A DNA stretch of 64,000 nucleotides, from assembly GCA_021730285.1 (NCBI GenBank), contig CP082962.1, positions 1,302,001 to 1,366,000 of the forward strand, in the 5' to 3' direction. Positions within the stretch are counted from its first letter, which is position 1, and the number at the start of each line of letters is the position of its first letter. The DNA is from Desulfovibrio sp. JY. GTDB lineage: Bacteria > Desulfobacterota > Desulfovibrionia > Desulfovibrionales > Desulfovibrionaceae. The notes below the pieces were generated by a model that was not told where the DNA came from, made no database searches, and saw only the letters and a list, made by a program, of their open reading frames with translations. Below are positions 1 to 7,573 of this stretch, piece by piece. The translations under genes and the position numbers were made by a program.

Positions 1-407
1 AAAAGCCTGTCGTGCCAGGTGGTCAGCGCGCTGGTCTTGAGCGCCACCTTGGTGATGTCGGAAACGCCGGGGATGCGGGCGATGGCGTCCAGGGTCCGGT
101 CGCGGAACCATTCCTGGCGCTCCAGCGGCTGCTGCTCGAACATCACGTTGATGATGGTCGCGCCGCCGAGCAGGTCGAGGTCGTTGTTGAAATTCTTCTT
201 GAGGTCGTTGCCCATGGTGATGATGACGATAAAGCCCGCCATGCCAAGGGCAATGGACGCCAGGACGCCGATGTAGCGGCGACGCTTGCGCACGACCTCC
301 CGCACGCTGACACGCACGAGGTCGTAATACCGCATGGGGCCGGCGCCGCGACGCCGAATGCGGTCGAGTTCCGCGACGGTTATCTTTTTTCGTTTTCCAA
401 TAGCCAT
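1..407 (-). CDS. ABC transporter permease, FtsX/MacB type (partial, N-terminal part only)
   Basis: The gene runs off the start of the window, so only about 135 N-terminal residues are visible. A basic cytoplasmic segment (residues 1-44, rich in Lys/Arg) is followed by one hydrophobic helix at about 45-65 and then a soluble segment with 'GGATIINVMFEQQPLERQEW' and a 'RIPGVSDITKVAL' stretch. This is the usual layout of MacB/LolE-type permeases: TM1 followed by a large periplasmic core domain. Such permeases work with a LolD/MacB-like ATPase, presumably encoded outside the window, in mechanotransmission or in lipid/lipoprotein export. It lies 67 bases downstream of the oxoamine synthase on the same strand and is probably the last visible gene of the same operon. 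Start: ATG at 407. Family assignment is good; substrate is unknown. Confidence 0.75.
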   Translation of the reverse strand, partial: MAIGKRKKITVAELDRIRRRGAGPMRYYDLVRVSVREVVRKRRRYIGVLASIALGMAGFIVIITMGNDLKKNFNNDLDLLGGATIINVMFEQQPLERQEWFRDRTLDAIARIPGVSDITKVALKTSALTTWHDRL

Positions 408-474
408 GCTGTGTACCGGGAGACGTCCCAGAAATAACGGATGCTCCCGCGCCTATACCGAAGGCAGGGGCGCT

Positions 475-1761
475 TTACAAGTACGAGAGCCTCGAGCGGC
501 CGGAGGCCTCGGCGGCGTCCCCATCCGGGCACACCGCGTCCATATCCTCGGCCATGTCGCACTCGCGTACGCCGAACTCCCGGGACAGGCGGTCAAGGAC
601 CGAAAGGACGAAATCGAGCTGCCGGTCCTGGTGGGTGCTCATGTAGGCGGTTCGAATAAGCGCCTGGCCGCGCGGCACGGCCGGATAGACGGCCGGCAGG
701 GCGAAGACGCCGGCCTCGAACAGGGCGCGTGAAAACTGGAAGGCCTTTTCGTCGGAACCGATGATGATGGGGATGATCGGCGAGGCCGACGCGCCGATGC
801 GCAGCCCGATGTCCTTGTAGGCCTGGCGCATGCGCAGGGTGATCGCATGGAGGCGGTCCACCCGCTCGGGCTCGCGCTCCAGGATGTCCAGGCAGGTCAG
901 CACGGCCACGGTGTTGGCGGCCGGCAGGGCGGCGGAAAAAATCTGGGTGCGCGACTGGTAGCGCAAAAACCGCAGCATGTCCTCGTCGTCGCCGGCGATG
1001 AACCCGCCGATGGAGGCCATGGACTTGCTGAAGGTGCCCATGATGAAATCGACCTTGCCGGTGATGTCGAAATGGTCCGCCGCGCCGCGTCCGCCACGGC
1101 CGAACACGCCGAGGCCATGGGCGTCGTCGAGATAAAAGACGATGTCGGGATGATCGACCTTGATGGCGGCCAGCTCGTCGAGGACGGCCAGTTCGCCGGA
1201 CATGCTGAAAACGCCCTCGGTGATCAGAAACACGTCGCCGTCGGGCCGGGCGGCCTTGGCGTCCTCCACGCGCTTGCGCGCCTGGGCCGCGTCGTTGTGG
1301 GCGAAGGTGACCAGCCGGGCGCGGGTGTTCTTGATGCCCTCGAAGATGCTGGCGTGGTTTTCCCGGTCGCAGATGACGGTGTCGGCCGGGGTGATCAGCA
1401 CGCCGAGCGCCCCCATGTTGGTGCTGAAACCCGTCACGTGGACCACGGCGTGGCGTTTGCCGACAAAGGCGGCCAGCCGTTCCTCCAGGGCATGGTGCAG
1501 CACCATGTTGCCGCTCAGAAAGCGGGAGCCGCCGGGGCCGGTGCCCCAATCGTAGACGGCCCGGGCCGAGGCGTCCATGACCCGGGGGTCGTGGCTTAAA
1601 CCCAGATAGTCGTTGGAACCGATCATGACCAGACGCTTGCCGTCCACTTCGACCTCGGTGCCCCAGGTCTTGGATATGGGCCTGAAATAGGGATTGATCC
1701 CCTGGGAGGAAATACTCGAATACAGGGCGTTGACGTGGTCGCAGCGTTGGCGCAGTTTCAT
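475..1761 (-). CDS. PLP-dependent alpha-oxoamine synthase family protein (SPT/KBL/BioF-like)
   Basis: This 428-residue fold-type I PLP enzyme belongs to the family that condenses an acyl-CoA or acyl-ACP with a small amino acid and releases CO2 (8-amino-7-oxononanoate synthase, 2-amino-3-ketobutyrate ligase, serine palmitoyltransferase). Visible hallmarks are 'SNDYLGLS' (about 49-56), 'GTGPGGSRFLSGN' (about 73-85), 'LDDAHGLGVFG' (211-221) and the PLP lysine in 'GTFSKSMASIGG' (Lys246). No biotin genes are near. The neighbours are an acyltransferase, a GT-C glycosyltransferase and an ABC permease, so a serine-palmitoyltransferase-like role in making a long-chain base or other lipid is more likely than biotin or threonine metabolism; that is inference. 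Start ATG has an upstream gaggaag ribosome-binding site. The last ~25 residues are a low-complexity acidic tail. Confidence 0.85.
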   Translation of the reverse strand: MKLRQRCDHVNALYSSISSQGINPYFRPISKTWGTEVEVDGKRLVMIGSNDYLGLSHDPRVMDASARAVYDWGTGPGGSRFLSGNMVLHHALEERLAAFVGKRHAVVHVTGFSTNMGALGVLITPADTVICDRENHASIFEGIKNTRARLVTFAHNDAAQARKRVEDAKAARPDGDVFLITEGVFSMSGELAVLDELAAIKVDHPDIVFYLDDAHGLGVFGRGGRGAADHFDITGKVDFIMGTFSKSMASIGGFIAGDDEDMLRFLRYQSRTQIFSAALPAANTVAVLTCLDILEREPERVDRLHAITLRMRQAYKDIGLRIGASASPIIPIIIGSDEKAFQFSRALFEAGVFALPAVYPAVPRGQALIRTAYMSTHQDRQLDFVLSVLDRLSREFGVRECDMAEDMDAVCPDGDAAEASGRSRLSYL

Positions 1762-1887
1762 GGCGATTGTTTCTTCCTCGTGTGTTTTGGAAGCGGACGG
1801 CGGGGAGCTTGGGGGGAGAGGTTCGCCGCCCAGCGGCCCTTTGGCCAGGCCGCATTCCGGCGTATGACCGGAGAAACGGCCAATACT

Positions 1888-2415
1888 TCAAAGGCCGGAG
1901 CTTGGCAAGTCCTGGGGATTACGACCGAAGGCCCGGGCCTCGCGGACATGGGCGGCCAGCTGGCCGAGGATCTTGCCAAGGGCCAGCCGGGCCCGGCCAA
2001 ACTGGCCGGGCGAGGTCCGGGTGAAATAAATCTCGTCGTCGGGCGTGGCCAGCTCCTCGCTGAAATTGCGCAGCCACTGGCCGCGCTTCTTGCTCCATTC
2101 CAGGTAGACCCAGTAAAAGGATGTGGAGCCGTCCCTGGCCCGGCACCGGGCCGCGCCCCAGGCGTAGGCCTCGCCGCCGCGCTCCACCTGCCGGAACTTC
2201 ATGAAATCCCAATCCTCGAACGTTAGGCCTTCCGAGGCGGTCATGCCCCGCACGGCAATGTCCATGGCCCGGCGGTAGTCGTCCTTGGGAACGCCGGCAA
2301 GCCCGAGTGCCGGGTAGTACCAGGCCCCGAACCAGACAAGGGTGCCCACGCCGAGAACAATCATGGCCAGCAAGGCGTACAAAAGACGCCTGAGGTTACG
2401 TCCCGAGCGGTTCAC
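1888..2415 (-). CDS. Membrane-anchored protein of unknown function
   Basis: 175 residues. One N-terminal helix (about 10-31, preceded by an Arg-rich cytoplasmic stretch) anchors a soluble domain presumably outside the cytoplasm. I recognise no family motif; the domain is rich in aromatic residues ('SFYWVYLEWSKKRGQW') and charged pairs. The GTG start at 2415 overlaps the stop of the preceding gene by four bases (GTGA), which implies translational coupling. Its place between a glycosyltransferase/unknown pair and the oxoamine synthase suggests an accessory role in the same lipid or glycan pathway, but no function can be assigned. Confidence 0.7.
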   Translation of the reverse strand: MNRSGRNLRRLLYALLAMIVLGVGTLVWFGAWYYPALGLAGVPKDDYRRAMDIAVRGMTASEGLTFEDWDFMKFRQVERGGEAYAWGAARCRARDGSTSFYWVYLEWSKKRGQWLRNFSEELATPDDEIYFTRTSPGQFGRARLALGKILGQLAAHVREARAFGRNPQDLPSSGL

Positions 2416-2855
2416 GGCCTGCCGCCCTCCCCGGTTTCGGTGCAGCCAAGGCCCATGCGCCAGTGGGCGGCTTCCAGGCGTCTGGCCCGCTCCAGCTTTT
2501 CCCAGGCCCGCACTTCGTCGTCCACGGCCCGCTCGCGGGTGGCCTGATCCTTGCGGATGGCGCGGGTGAGCGTTTCCTCGCTGACCAGGGAACCCCTGGC
2601 CGGCTTGTAGACGCCGGAGCGCAGCTCGGACAGGCGCACGCGCACGGCCTTGTCCGTGGCTTCCAGCACGTCGCGGTGGCGTTCCTTCATGATGGCGGTG
2701 TTCTCGCCGTCATTGACCAGCCCGTTGAAAAAATCGCGCGGCCGCAGGTTGGAGGCCGCCTCGGGCGTCTTCATGAAGCCTTTGTACAGGGTGCCGCCAA
2801 GGGCCACGAGCAACAGCAGGCGCACCACGTTTTCCCGGGTGAGGAGACGCTTCAT
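2412..2855 (-). CDS. Small membrane-anchored protein of unknown function
   Basis: 147 residues: one N-terminal hydrophobic helix at about 9-27, then a charged, mostly helical region (about 55-135, many Arg/Glu/Lys with likely coiled-coil content). No recognisable domain. It overlaps the upstream glycosyltransferase by four bases (ATGA) and the downstream unknown gene by four bases (GTGA), so three consecutive genes are tightly coupled. Being real is supported by the overlaps and by the codon pattern; function is unknown. Confidence 0.7.
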   Translation of the reverse strand: MKRLLTRENVVRLLLLVALGGTLYKGFMKTPEAASNLRPRDFFNGLVNDGENTAIMKERHRDVLEATDKAVRVRLSELRSGVYKPARGSLVSEETLTRAIRKDQATRERAVDDEVRAWEKLERARRLEAAHWRMGLGCTETGEGGRP

Positions 2856-4513
2856 GGCCGGGGCTCCTTAAGCCGCCAGACTTCCAGAGCCTTGTTCGGG
2901 GGCTCGACGGGCATGAAGTAATGATGGTTGGGGTCGTCGGTGCGGTTGCCGAAGGTCTCGTCGGGAAGGGACAGGGGCACACGTTCGTAGCGGCCCGTAA
3001 GATCCATGCCGTCGGTATATTCCCGGGCGCCGAAAAGAAAGCGGTCGCGGTTGACCCGCACCACCCGGCGCCTCAGCACCCAGTCCGGCACCGTGCCCGG
3101 CGGCACCGGCCCTTGCAGGCCCCCCAGGACCTTGAGCCCGGGGACGTAAAACATCAGCGGCAGATCGCCGTACTCGGCCAGCACCGTCTGTCCGGGCTTG
3201 GCGTGGGTCTTGAAGAATTCCACGATACTCGTGTTGACGTCGGGATAGCCGCAGACAAGCTCGGTGACGAGGAGCTTCATGGGGAAATTGAGCGAGGTGA
3301 GCTGGCGGAAATCGTTTTGCCACGGCCGGTTGACGATCTTGAGCCGCTCCATGGGATACACGGCCAGCCAGTTGGTAAAGGCCAGCAAAATGAAAAGCAT
3401 CACCGAGGCGGGCCGGGAAAAGCCCCACAGCCGACGCACGCACCAGGCGAGCAGGATGGCGCAAAGGGGCAGCAGGTGGGCGATGTAGCGGAAAAAGCGC
3501 TGGGGCACGATGCCGAGAAAAAGCAGGCTCATGACGATCAGCACGGCGGAAAAAAGCACGAAGGTCTCGCCGGGATCGTCCGGACGCCTGAGCTTGGTGA
3601 AAAAGCCCCGCCAGCGCCAGACCAGCGCCGCCGATACGGGTAGCGGGATGCAGAACATGCACAGGTCGGCGAAATAGAGCATCAGGTTTTCCGGCACGAG
3701 CAGGATGTCGAACATGCCGCTTTGCCGGCCGATGCGGTAGAGCAGAATTCCCGGCACCACGGCCACGACCGTGGTGAGCAGGGTCAAAAGGCCAAGCCGT
3801 TTCCAGGCCATGCGCTCGGGATAGACGAGGGCGGCGGCGGCCAGGGCCGTCGGGGCGAAGCTTAAAAAAAGCAGATAGTTGGCGTGAAAGAGCAGGACCA
3901 TGGAGGCGAAAATGGCCCAAAACGGCCCCCAGCGTCGCTGCCAGTCGGAAAAAAAGGCGTCCAGGGCCCACAGCACGAAAAGCGTGCCCGGGGCGTAGTA
4001 GCGGGCCTGGCGGCCGATCAAGAGAAACGGCACGCAGCAGGTGAGCAAAATGGCGGCCAGCAAGGCCCACGAGCGGTCGCCGAAGTGGCGCAGCACCAGC
4101 CGGTAGGTCCAGAAGATGGCCAGCAGCGCGGCCAGGGCGAAGGGAAAACGAGCCGCGGCGGTGTCCATGCCGCCGACGGCCATGCCCGCCGCCTGGAGAT
4201 AAATCTGGATCCAGGGGGACCAGCGCCACAGATAGCCACCGGTCTTGTCGAACTCCCGGGCTTCCTCCTGGGACACGACGTTGACCCCGTCGGAGGCGTA
4301 GGGCAGGCCGGAGTGCAGGACGTTCCTGGCCAGACAGGCGGTCTCGGCCTCGTCCTGCCAGAAGGGCCGCTGGCCCAGATTGTAGAACAGCAGGAACGCG
4401 GCCACGACCAGGACGAGGACAAGGCCCCAGTCCGGGCGGGCGAAAAATCCCGGCGCTCCGTGTTGCGGCGGCGCGGCCGGATGGGTGCCGGCGGTCGTCG
4501 TGGATATTGGCAT
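2852..4513 (-). CDS. GT-C glycosyltransferase, ArnT/PMT (GT39/GT83-like)
   Basis: 553 residues with about ten to twelve transmembrane helices and a soluble C-terminal portion. The first predicted periplasmic loop carries the acidic GT-C signature 'FWQDEAETACLARN' near residue 45, as in ArnT and protein O-mannosyltransferases, which use polyprenyl-phosphate sugars as donors. 'RQARYYAPGTLF' is another typical segment of the PMT_2 group. The start chosen (ATG 4513, 'MPISTTTAG') avoids a much longer open frame that would run back through the acyltransferase. It ends in ATGA, shared with the next gene. With a lipid acyltransferase upstream and an oxoamine synthase downstream, it probably glycosylates a lipid or lipid-linked acceptor on the periplasmic face; the acceptor is not determinable. 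Confidence 0.85.
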   Translation of the reverse strand: MPISTTTAGTHPAAPPQHGAPGFFARPDWGLVLVLVVAAFLLFYNLGQRPFWQDEAETACLARNVLHSGLPYASDGVNVVSQEEAREFDKTGGYLWRWSPWIQIYLQAAGMAVGGMDTAAARFPFALAALLAIFWTYRLVLRHFGDRSWALLAAILLTCCVPFLLIGRQARYYAPGTLFVLWALDAFFSDWQRRWGPFWAIFASMVLLFHANYLLFLSFAPTALAAAALVYPERMAWKRLGLLTLLTTVVAVVPGILLYRIGRQSGMFDILLVPENLMLYFADLCMFCIPLPVSAALVWRWRGFFTKLRRPDDPGETFVLFSAVLIVMSLLFLGIVPQRFFRYIAHLLPLCAILLAWCVRRLWGFSRPASVMLFILLAFTNWLAVYPMERLKIVNRPWQNDFRQLTSLNFPMKLLVTELVCGYPDVNTSIVEFFKTHAKPGQTVLAEYGDLPLMFYVPGLKVLGGLQGPVPPGTVPDWVLRRRVVRVNRDRFLFGAREYTDGMDLTGRYERVPLSLPDETFGNRTDDPNHHYFMPVEPPNKALEVWRLKEPRP

Positions 4514-4554
4514 GGCCCGCCCTGGGTAATGGAGGCCGCCGCCGTTGTCCAGCC

Positions 4555-5529
4555 TCAGGCCCCCTCTTTCACGCTTGCAGCCTCTTCCACGAAAAAGGGG
4601 TCCTGGCCGCTTGCCGCCATGTGCAGCCGAAAAGCCAGGAAATAGAGGTAATGGCTGGGATCCGCGATCACGGCCCGGGACAGGCGCTCGGCAAAAAGGG
4701 CCGTTGCCGCCGCGGCGTCCTCGTGCCGGGGCCCGACCGCGGGCAGGGGCTCCTCGATGCGCAGCGTCATCCGGCCGTCCGCCGCCCGCTCCATGAAGCA
4801 GGGCAGCACCGCACAGCCCGTCTTGCCGGCAAGCAGCATCGGTCCCAGGGAAAAGGCGGCCGTGCGGCCGAGAAAGGGCACCGCGACGCGCTTTTCCCCG
4901 CCGCCGCCATCCACGGCCACGCCCAGGACGTTGCCGCCGCGCAGGCAGGAAAACGCCTCCCGCAGACTGCCGAACACGTTGACGTGGGTCACGGGCAGGG
5001 ACAACTCGTGGGCCCAACGCATCTCGCGCGTGCGGCGCACCGCCGGGCTTCGCCCCTCGGGCAGTTTTTCATTGAGGACCGTGGCCGGGGCCGAAAGCTG
5101 CCACATGCGGTAGCCGGCGTAGCCGATGGCCGGCATGATCATCTGGTTGGCGCCGAAGTGGCCGAAGGCGAGCATCACCCCGCGCCCCATGGCCAAGGCG
5201 GCGTCGAGGCGGTCGCGACCCGCGATGGTCACGAGGGCGGCCGTACGCTCCGGGGTCAGGCGCGGAAAAAGGAGCACTTCGAGGTCGGTCTGGCAAAATT
5301 CCACCAGGGCCTTGCGGGCGAGGGACAGCCGCGCACCCGGATCGTCGGGCACGCCCGGGACGTAGCGCGCCGCCTCGGCCATGCCGGCAAGCCTGGCGTT
5401 CGGCAGCCTGGCCAGGGTCCGGCCAAGCCCCCTGGCCAGGGCATGGGCCGAGCCGCCCGGCAGGGCCCAGACAAACCGCTTGAAAGGATGCCAGTAGCAC
5501 CAGACCAACGCGTCCCGAATCGCCCGCAT
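4555..5529 (-). CDS. Lysophospholipid / lipid A acyltransferase family protein (LpxL/HtrB-like)
   Basis: 324 residues. The N-terminal part contains the 'ALVEFCQTDLEVLLFPR' segment usual in this family, followed by 'GVMLAFGHFGANQ' at the position of the family's HX4(D/E) catalytic motif. Here the motif reads His124 ... Gln129, so the acidic residue is replaced by Gln. Later segments ('GGGGEKRVAVPFLGR', 'TGCAVLPCFMER') match the acceptor-binding half. Start chosen at 5529 (MRAIRD) because aaaggacgg lies just upstream; an in-frame ATG 13 codons earlier lacks a comparable site. It appears to be the first gene of the minus-strand operon, divergent from the epimerase. Likely transfers an acyl chain to a membrane lipid; substrate unknown, and activity should be treated with caution because of the Gln substitution. 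Confidence 0.8.
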   Translation of the reverse strand: MRAIRDALVWCYWHPFKRFVWALPGGSAHALARGLGRTLARLPNARLAGMAEAARYVPGVPDDPGARLSLARKALVEFCQTDLEVLLFPRLTPERTAALVTIAGRDRLDAALAMGRGVMLAFGHFGANQMIMPAIGYAGYRMWQLSAPATVLNEKLPEGRSPAVRRTREMRWAHELSLPVTHVNVFGSLREAFSCLRGGNVLGVAVDGGGGEKRVAVPFLGRTAAFSLGPMLLAGKTGCAVLPCFMERAADGRMTLRIEEPLPAVGPRHEDAAAATALFAERLSRAVIADPSHYLYFLAFRLHMAASGQDPFFVEEAASVKEGA

Positions 5530-5649
5530 ATTCCCGTCCTTTGCTTGCGCGATGGTCGCGGGTAGCATGTCTGGCGCGCCTTTCGCAAATGGTGTATGGC
5601 CCGGCCAGACGCTTCGCCGTCTTTATCACACAGCCAAAAGGAAGCTTTC

Positions 5650-6591
5650 ATGCGCATACTCGTCACCGGCGGATTCGGTTATATCGGCAGCGTGCTCGTT
5701 CCGGAACTGCTCGCACTGGGGCACGACGTCACGGTCTACGACATCGGCTGGTTCGGCCGCCACGTCCCCGAACATCCCCGCCTCACCGCCATCACCGGCG
5801 ACACCCGGGACATCGAGGCCGTGCCCATGGCCGGGGTCGACGCCGTGATCAACCTGGCCAACGTGGCCAACGACCCCTGCGGCGACCTGGATTCCAAGCT
5901 GACCTGGGAGGTCAACTGCCTGGCCACCATGAAGCTGGCCGAAAAGGCCGTGGCCTGCGGGGTCAAGCAGTTCCTGCACGCCTCCTCGGGCTCGGTCTAC
6001 GGCGTCAAGGACGAGCCGGAAGTGACCGAGGACCTGCCCTGCGTGCCCATCTCGGACTACAACAAGACCAAGATGGTCAGCGAGCGGGTGCTTTTGAGCT
6101 ATGCCGACAAGCTGGCCCTGACCATCGTGCGCCCGGCCACGGTGTGTGGCTATTCCCCGCGCATGCGCCTGGACGTGGCCGTCAACCTGCTCACCATGCA
6201 GGCCCTGGCCAAAAAGCACATCACCGTCCTTGGCGGCGACCAGACCCGGCCCAACATCCACATGAAGGACATCGTGCGGGTGTTCCTGCATTTTCTGGCC
6301 GCCGGCGGCAAATACACCGGCATCTACAACGCGGGCTTCGAGAACATCTCCATCCTCGCCCTGGCCAAGATGATCGTGGAGGAAGCCCCGGCCGAAATCG
6401 AGATCAAGCCGTCCAACGATCCCCGCTCCTACCGCCAGAATTCCGACAAACTGCTGGCCACCGGCTTTGCGCCCCAATACGGCGTGGCCGACGGCATCCG
6501 CGACGTGGCCGCTGCCTTCCGGGAAGGACGGCTGGCCGACGAGGACCGCTGGTACAACATCCGCACCATGAAGACCCTGCCCAAGCTGTAG
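5650..6591 (+). CDS. NAD-dependent sugar epimerase/dehydratase (extended SDR)
   Basis: 313 residues. The Rossmann start 'MRILVTGGFGYIGSVL' carries the TGxxGxxG dinucleotide motif. The Ser region 'FLHASSGSVYGV' and the YxxxK pair in 'SDYNKTKM' complete the catalytic set. This is the UDP-glucose 4-epimerase/GDP-mannose-type family; it supplies or modifies a nucleotide sugar for envelope polysaccharide. Start ATG 5650 has aaaagga upstream; a longer open frame exists but lacks a good site. It is divergent from the acyltransferase operon and is followed at 62 bases by a membrane-anchored unknown. The exact substrate cannot be read from sequence. Confidence 0.88.
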   Translation: MRILVTGGFGYIGSVLVPELLALGHDVTVYDIGWFGRHVPEHPRLTAITGDTRDIEAVPMAGVDAVINLANVANDPCGDLDSKLTWEVNCLATMKLAEKAVACGVKQFLHASSGSVYGVKDEPEVTEDLPCVPISDYNKTKMVSERVLLSYADKLALTIVRPATVCGYSPRMRLDVAVNLLTMQALAKKHITVLGGDQTRPNIHMKDIVRVFLHFLAAGGKYTGIYNAGFENISILALAKMIVEEAPAEIEIKPSNDPRSYRQNSDKLLATGFAPQYGVADGIRDVAAAFREGRLADEDRWYNIRTMKTLPKL

Positions 6592-6652
6592 GCCGCGTCC
6601 GAACACGGCGCGGACCGGGCCGGCAACGGACAGGGAGGGAGGCGACGGAACA

Positions 6653-7123
6653 ATGGACGCCCGGACATATCCCTGGGAACGCGTGGCCACCGCCGGGGTG
6701 GCGGTATTGCTGCTGCTCCTTGCCGGCCTAGTCTGGCTGGGGTTCGCCAACGAACGGCTGCGCCAGCAGGTCCACGCCGTGGAGGTGAGCGTCAAGGCCC
6801 TGCCGCCGGCCGCACCGGCCGTCGACGTCACGGGACTGGCCGCGCAGGTCAAAGCCGTCGGCGAGGCGGTAAACGCCCTTTCGGCCAAGGTCGACGCCCT
6901 TCGCGGCCGCGATGCGGCCAAGGCCCTGGAGCGGCTTTCCGGCGAGGTCCGCGCGCTTAACGCCAAGGTGGACGGGCTTGCCGCCGCCAAGGCCGCCGCG
7001 ACCAAGTCGGGCAAGACGGGGAAGAAGTCCGCCGCCTCGCCGTCCCGGTCCGCCCCGATCGTGGACGACGGCCAGCCCCGGCCCTTCTTCGGTCCGGGCT
7101 ATCCAGCCTGGCCGGGCTACTAA
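6653..7123 (+). CDS. Membrane-anchored coiled-coil protein of unknown function
   Basis: 156 residues. A single N-terminal helix (about 11-31) is followed by a heptad-like Ala/Val/Leu/Lys-rich coiled coil (about 35-120), a Lys/Ser/Ala-rich linker, and a short Pro/Gly/aromatic tail ('FFGPGYPAWPGY'). No catalytic motif. An upstream ggaggg and an ATG 62 bases after the epimerase suggest cotranscription with it. It could be a scaffold or spacer at the cell envelope; function not assignable. Confidence 0.7.
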   Translation: MDARTYPWERVATAGVAVLLLLLAGLVWLGFANERLRQQVHAVEVSVKALPPAAPAVDVTGLAAQVKAVGEAVNALSAKVDALRGRDAAKALERLSGEVRALNAKVDGLAAAKAAATKSGKTGKKSAASPSRSAPIVDDGQPRPFFGPGYPAWPGY

Positions 7124-7189
7124 GTTTTTTCCCCTCTCTCCATGCATACTGCCGCTGCAACCCATGAAAAAGTTTAGGAAGGGGAGAGC

Positions 7190-7230
7190 GCGAGAGGGGA
7201 GAACCCTTTTTAAAGGGTTTCCCCTCTCGC
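7190..7230. terminator. Hairpin, likely terminator (gcgagagg...ccctctcgc family)
   Basis: Inverted repeat gcgagagggga-gaacccttttt / aaagggtttcccctctcgc, separating the coiled-coil protein from the small gene at 7274. Member of the hairpin family found at many gene ends in this window, with T-rich and A-rich halves meeting at the top so that it can work on both strands. Confidence 0.65.
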
Positions 7231-7273
7231 ACCCTCTTCACCGCATCCTCCCCCTCATCACAAGGAACACGCC

Positions 7274-7561
7274 ATGACCGATCACGATGCCGGCATTTTC
7301 GACAGCAAGGCCTATGCCGAGGCCCTGGCTTTCGCCCGCAGCCTGCGCTCGCCCGGCAACCCGCTGGATTTCCCCAGCTACGCCGACTACGTGCGTCTGG
7401 TGGCCGAGCGGGTGGTCATCGACCTGGAGAGCTTCGACCCGGACATGGCCGATTTCCAGGAACTGCCCGAGACCTACGAGCTGGCCTACCTGACGGCGCG
7501 GTTGGAGCGCCTGCGGGCCAGAATCCTGGCCGAGCGCGGCGTGGATGTGAAGGATTTGTAG
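7274..7561 (+). CDS. Small conserved-looking cytoplasmic protein, unknown function
   Basis: 95 residues, no signal peptide or membrane segment, acidic and predicted mostly helical ('ALAFARSLRSPG', 'YELAYLTARLERLRARILAE'). An aaggaaca sequence precedes the ATG. It ends only 12 bases before the convergent stop of the Wzz-like gene. No recognisable domain. Confidence 0.65.
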   Translation: MTDHDAGIFDSKAYAEALAFARSLRSPGNPLDFPSYADYVRLVAERVVIDLESFDPDMADFQELPETYELAYLTARLERLRARILAERGVDVKDL

Positions 7562-7573
7562 AAAGCGTTCGCG

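Noticed and set aside
4514-5017. Upstream extension of the GT-C glycosyltransferase open frame
   Set aside because: It lies in another frame of the acyltransferase gene and reads as low-complexity Arg/Gly; the start at 4513 gives the usual N terminus.
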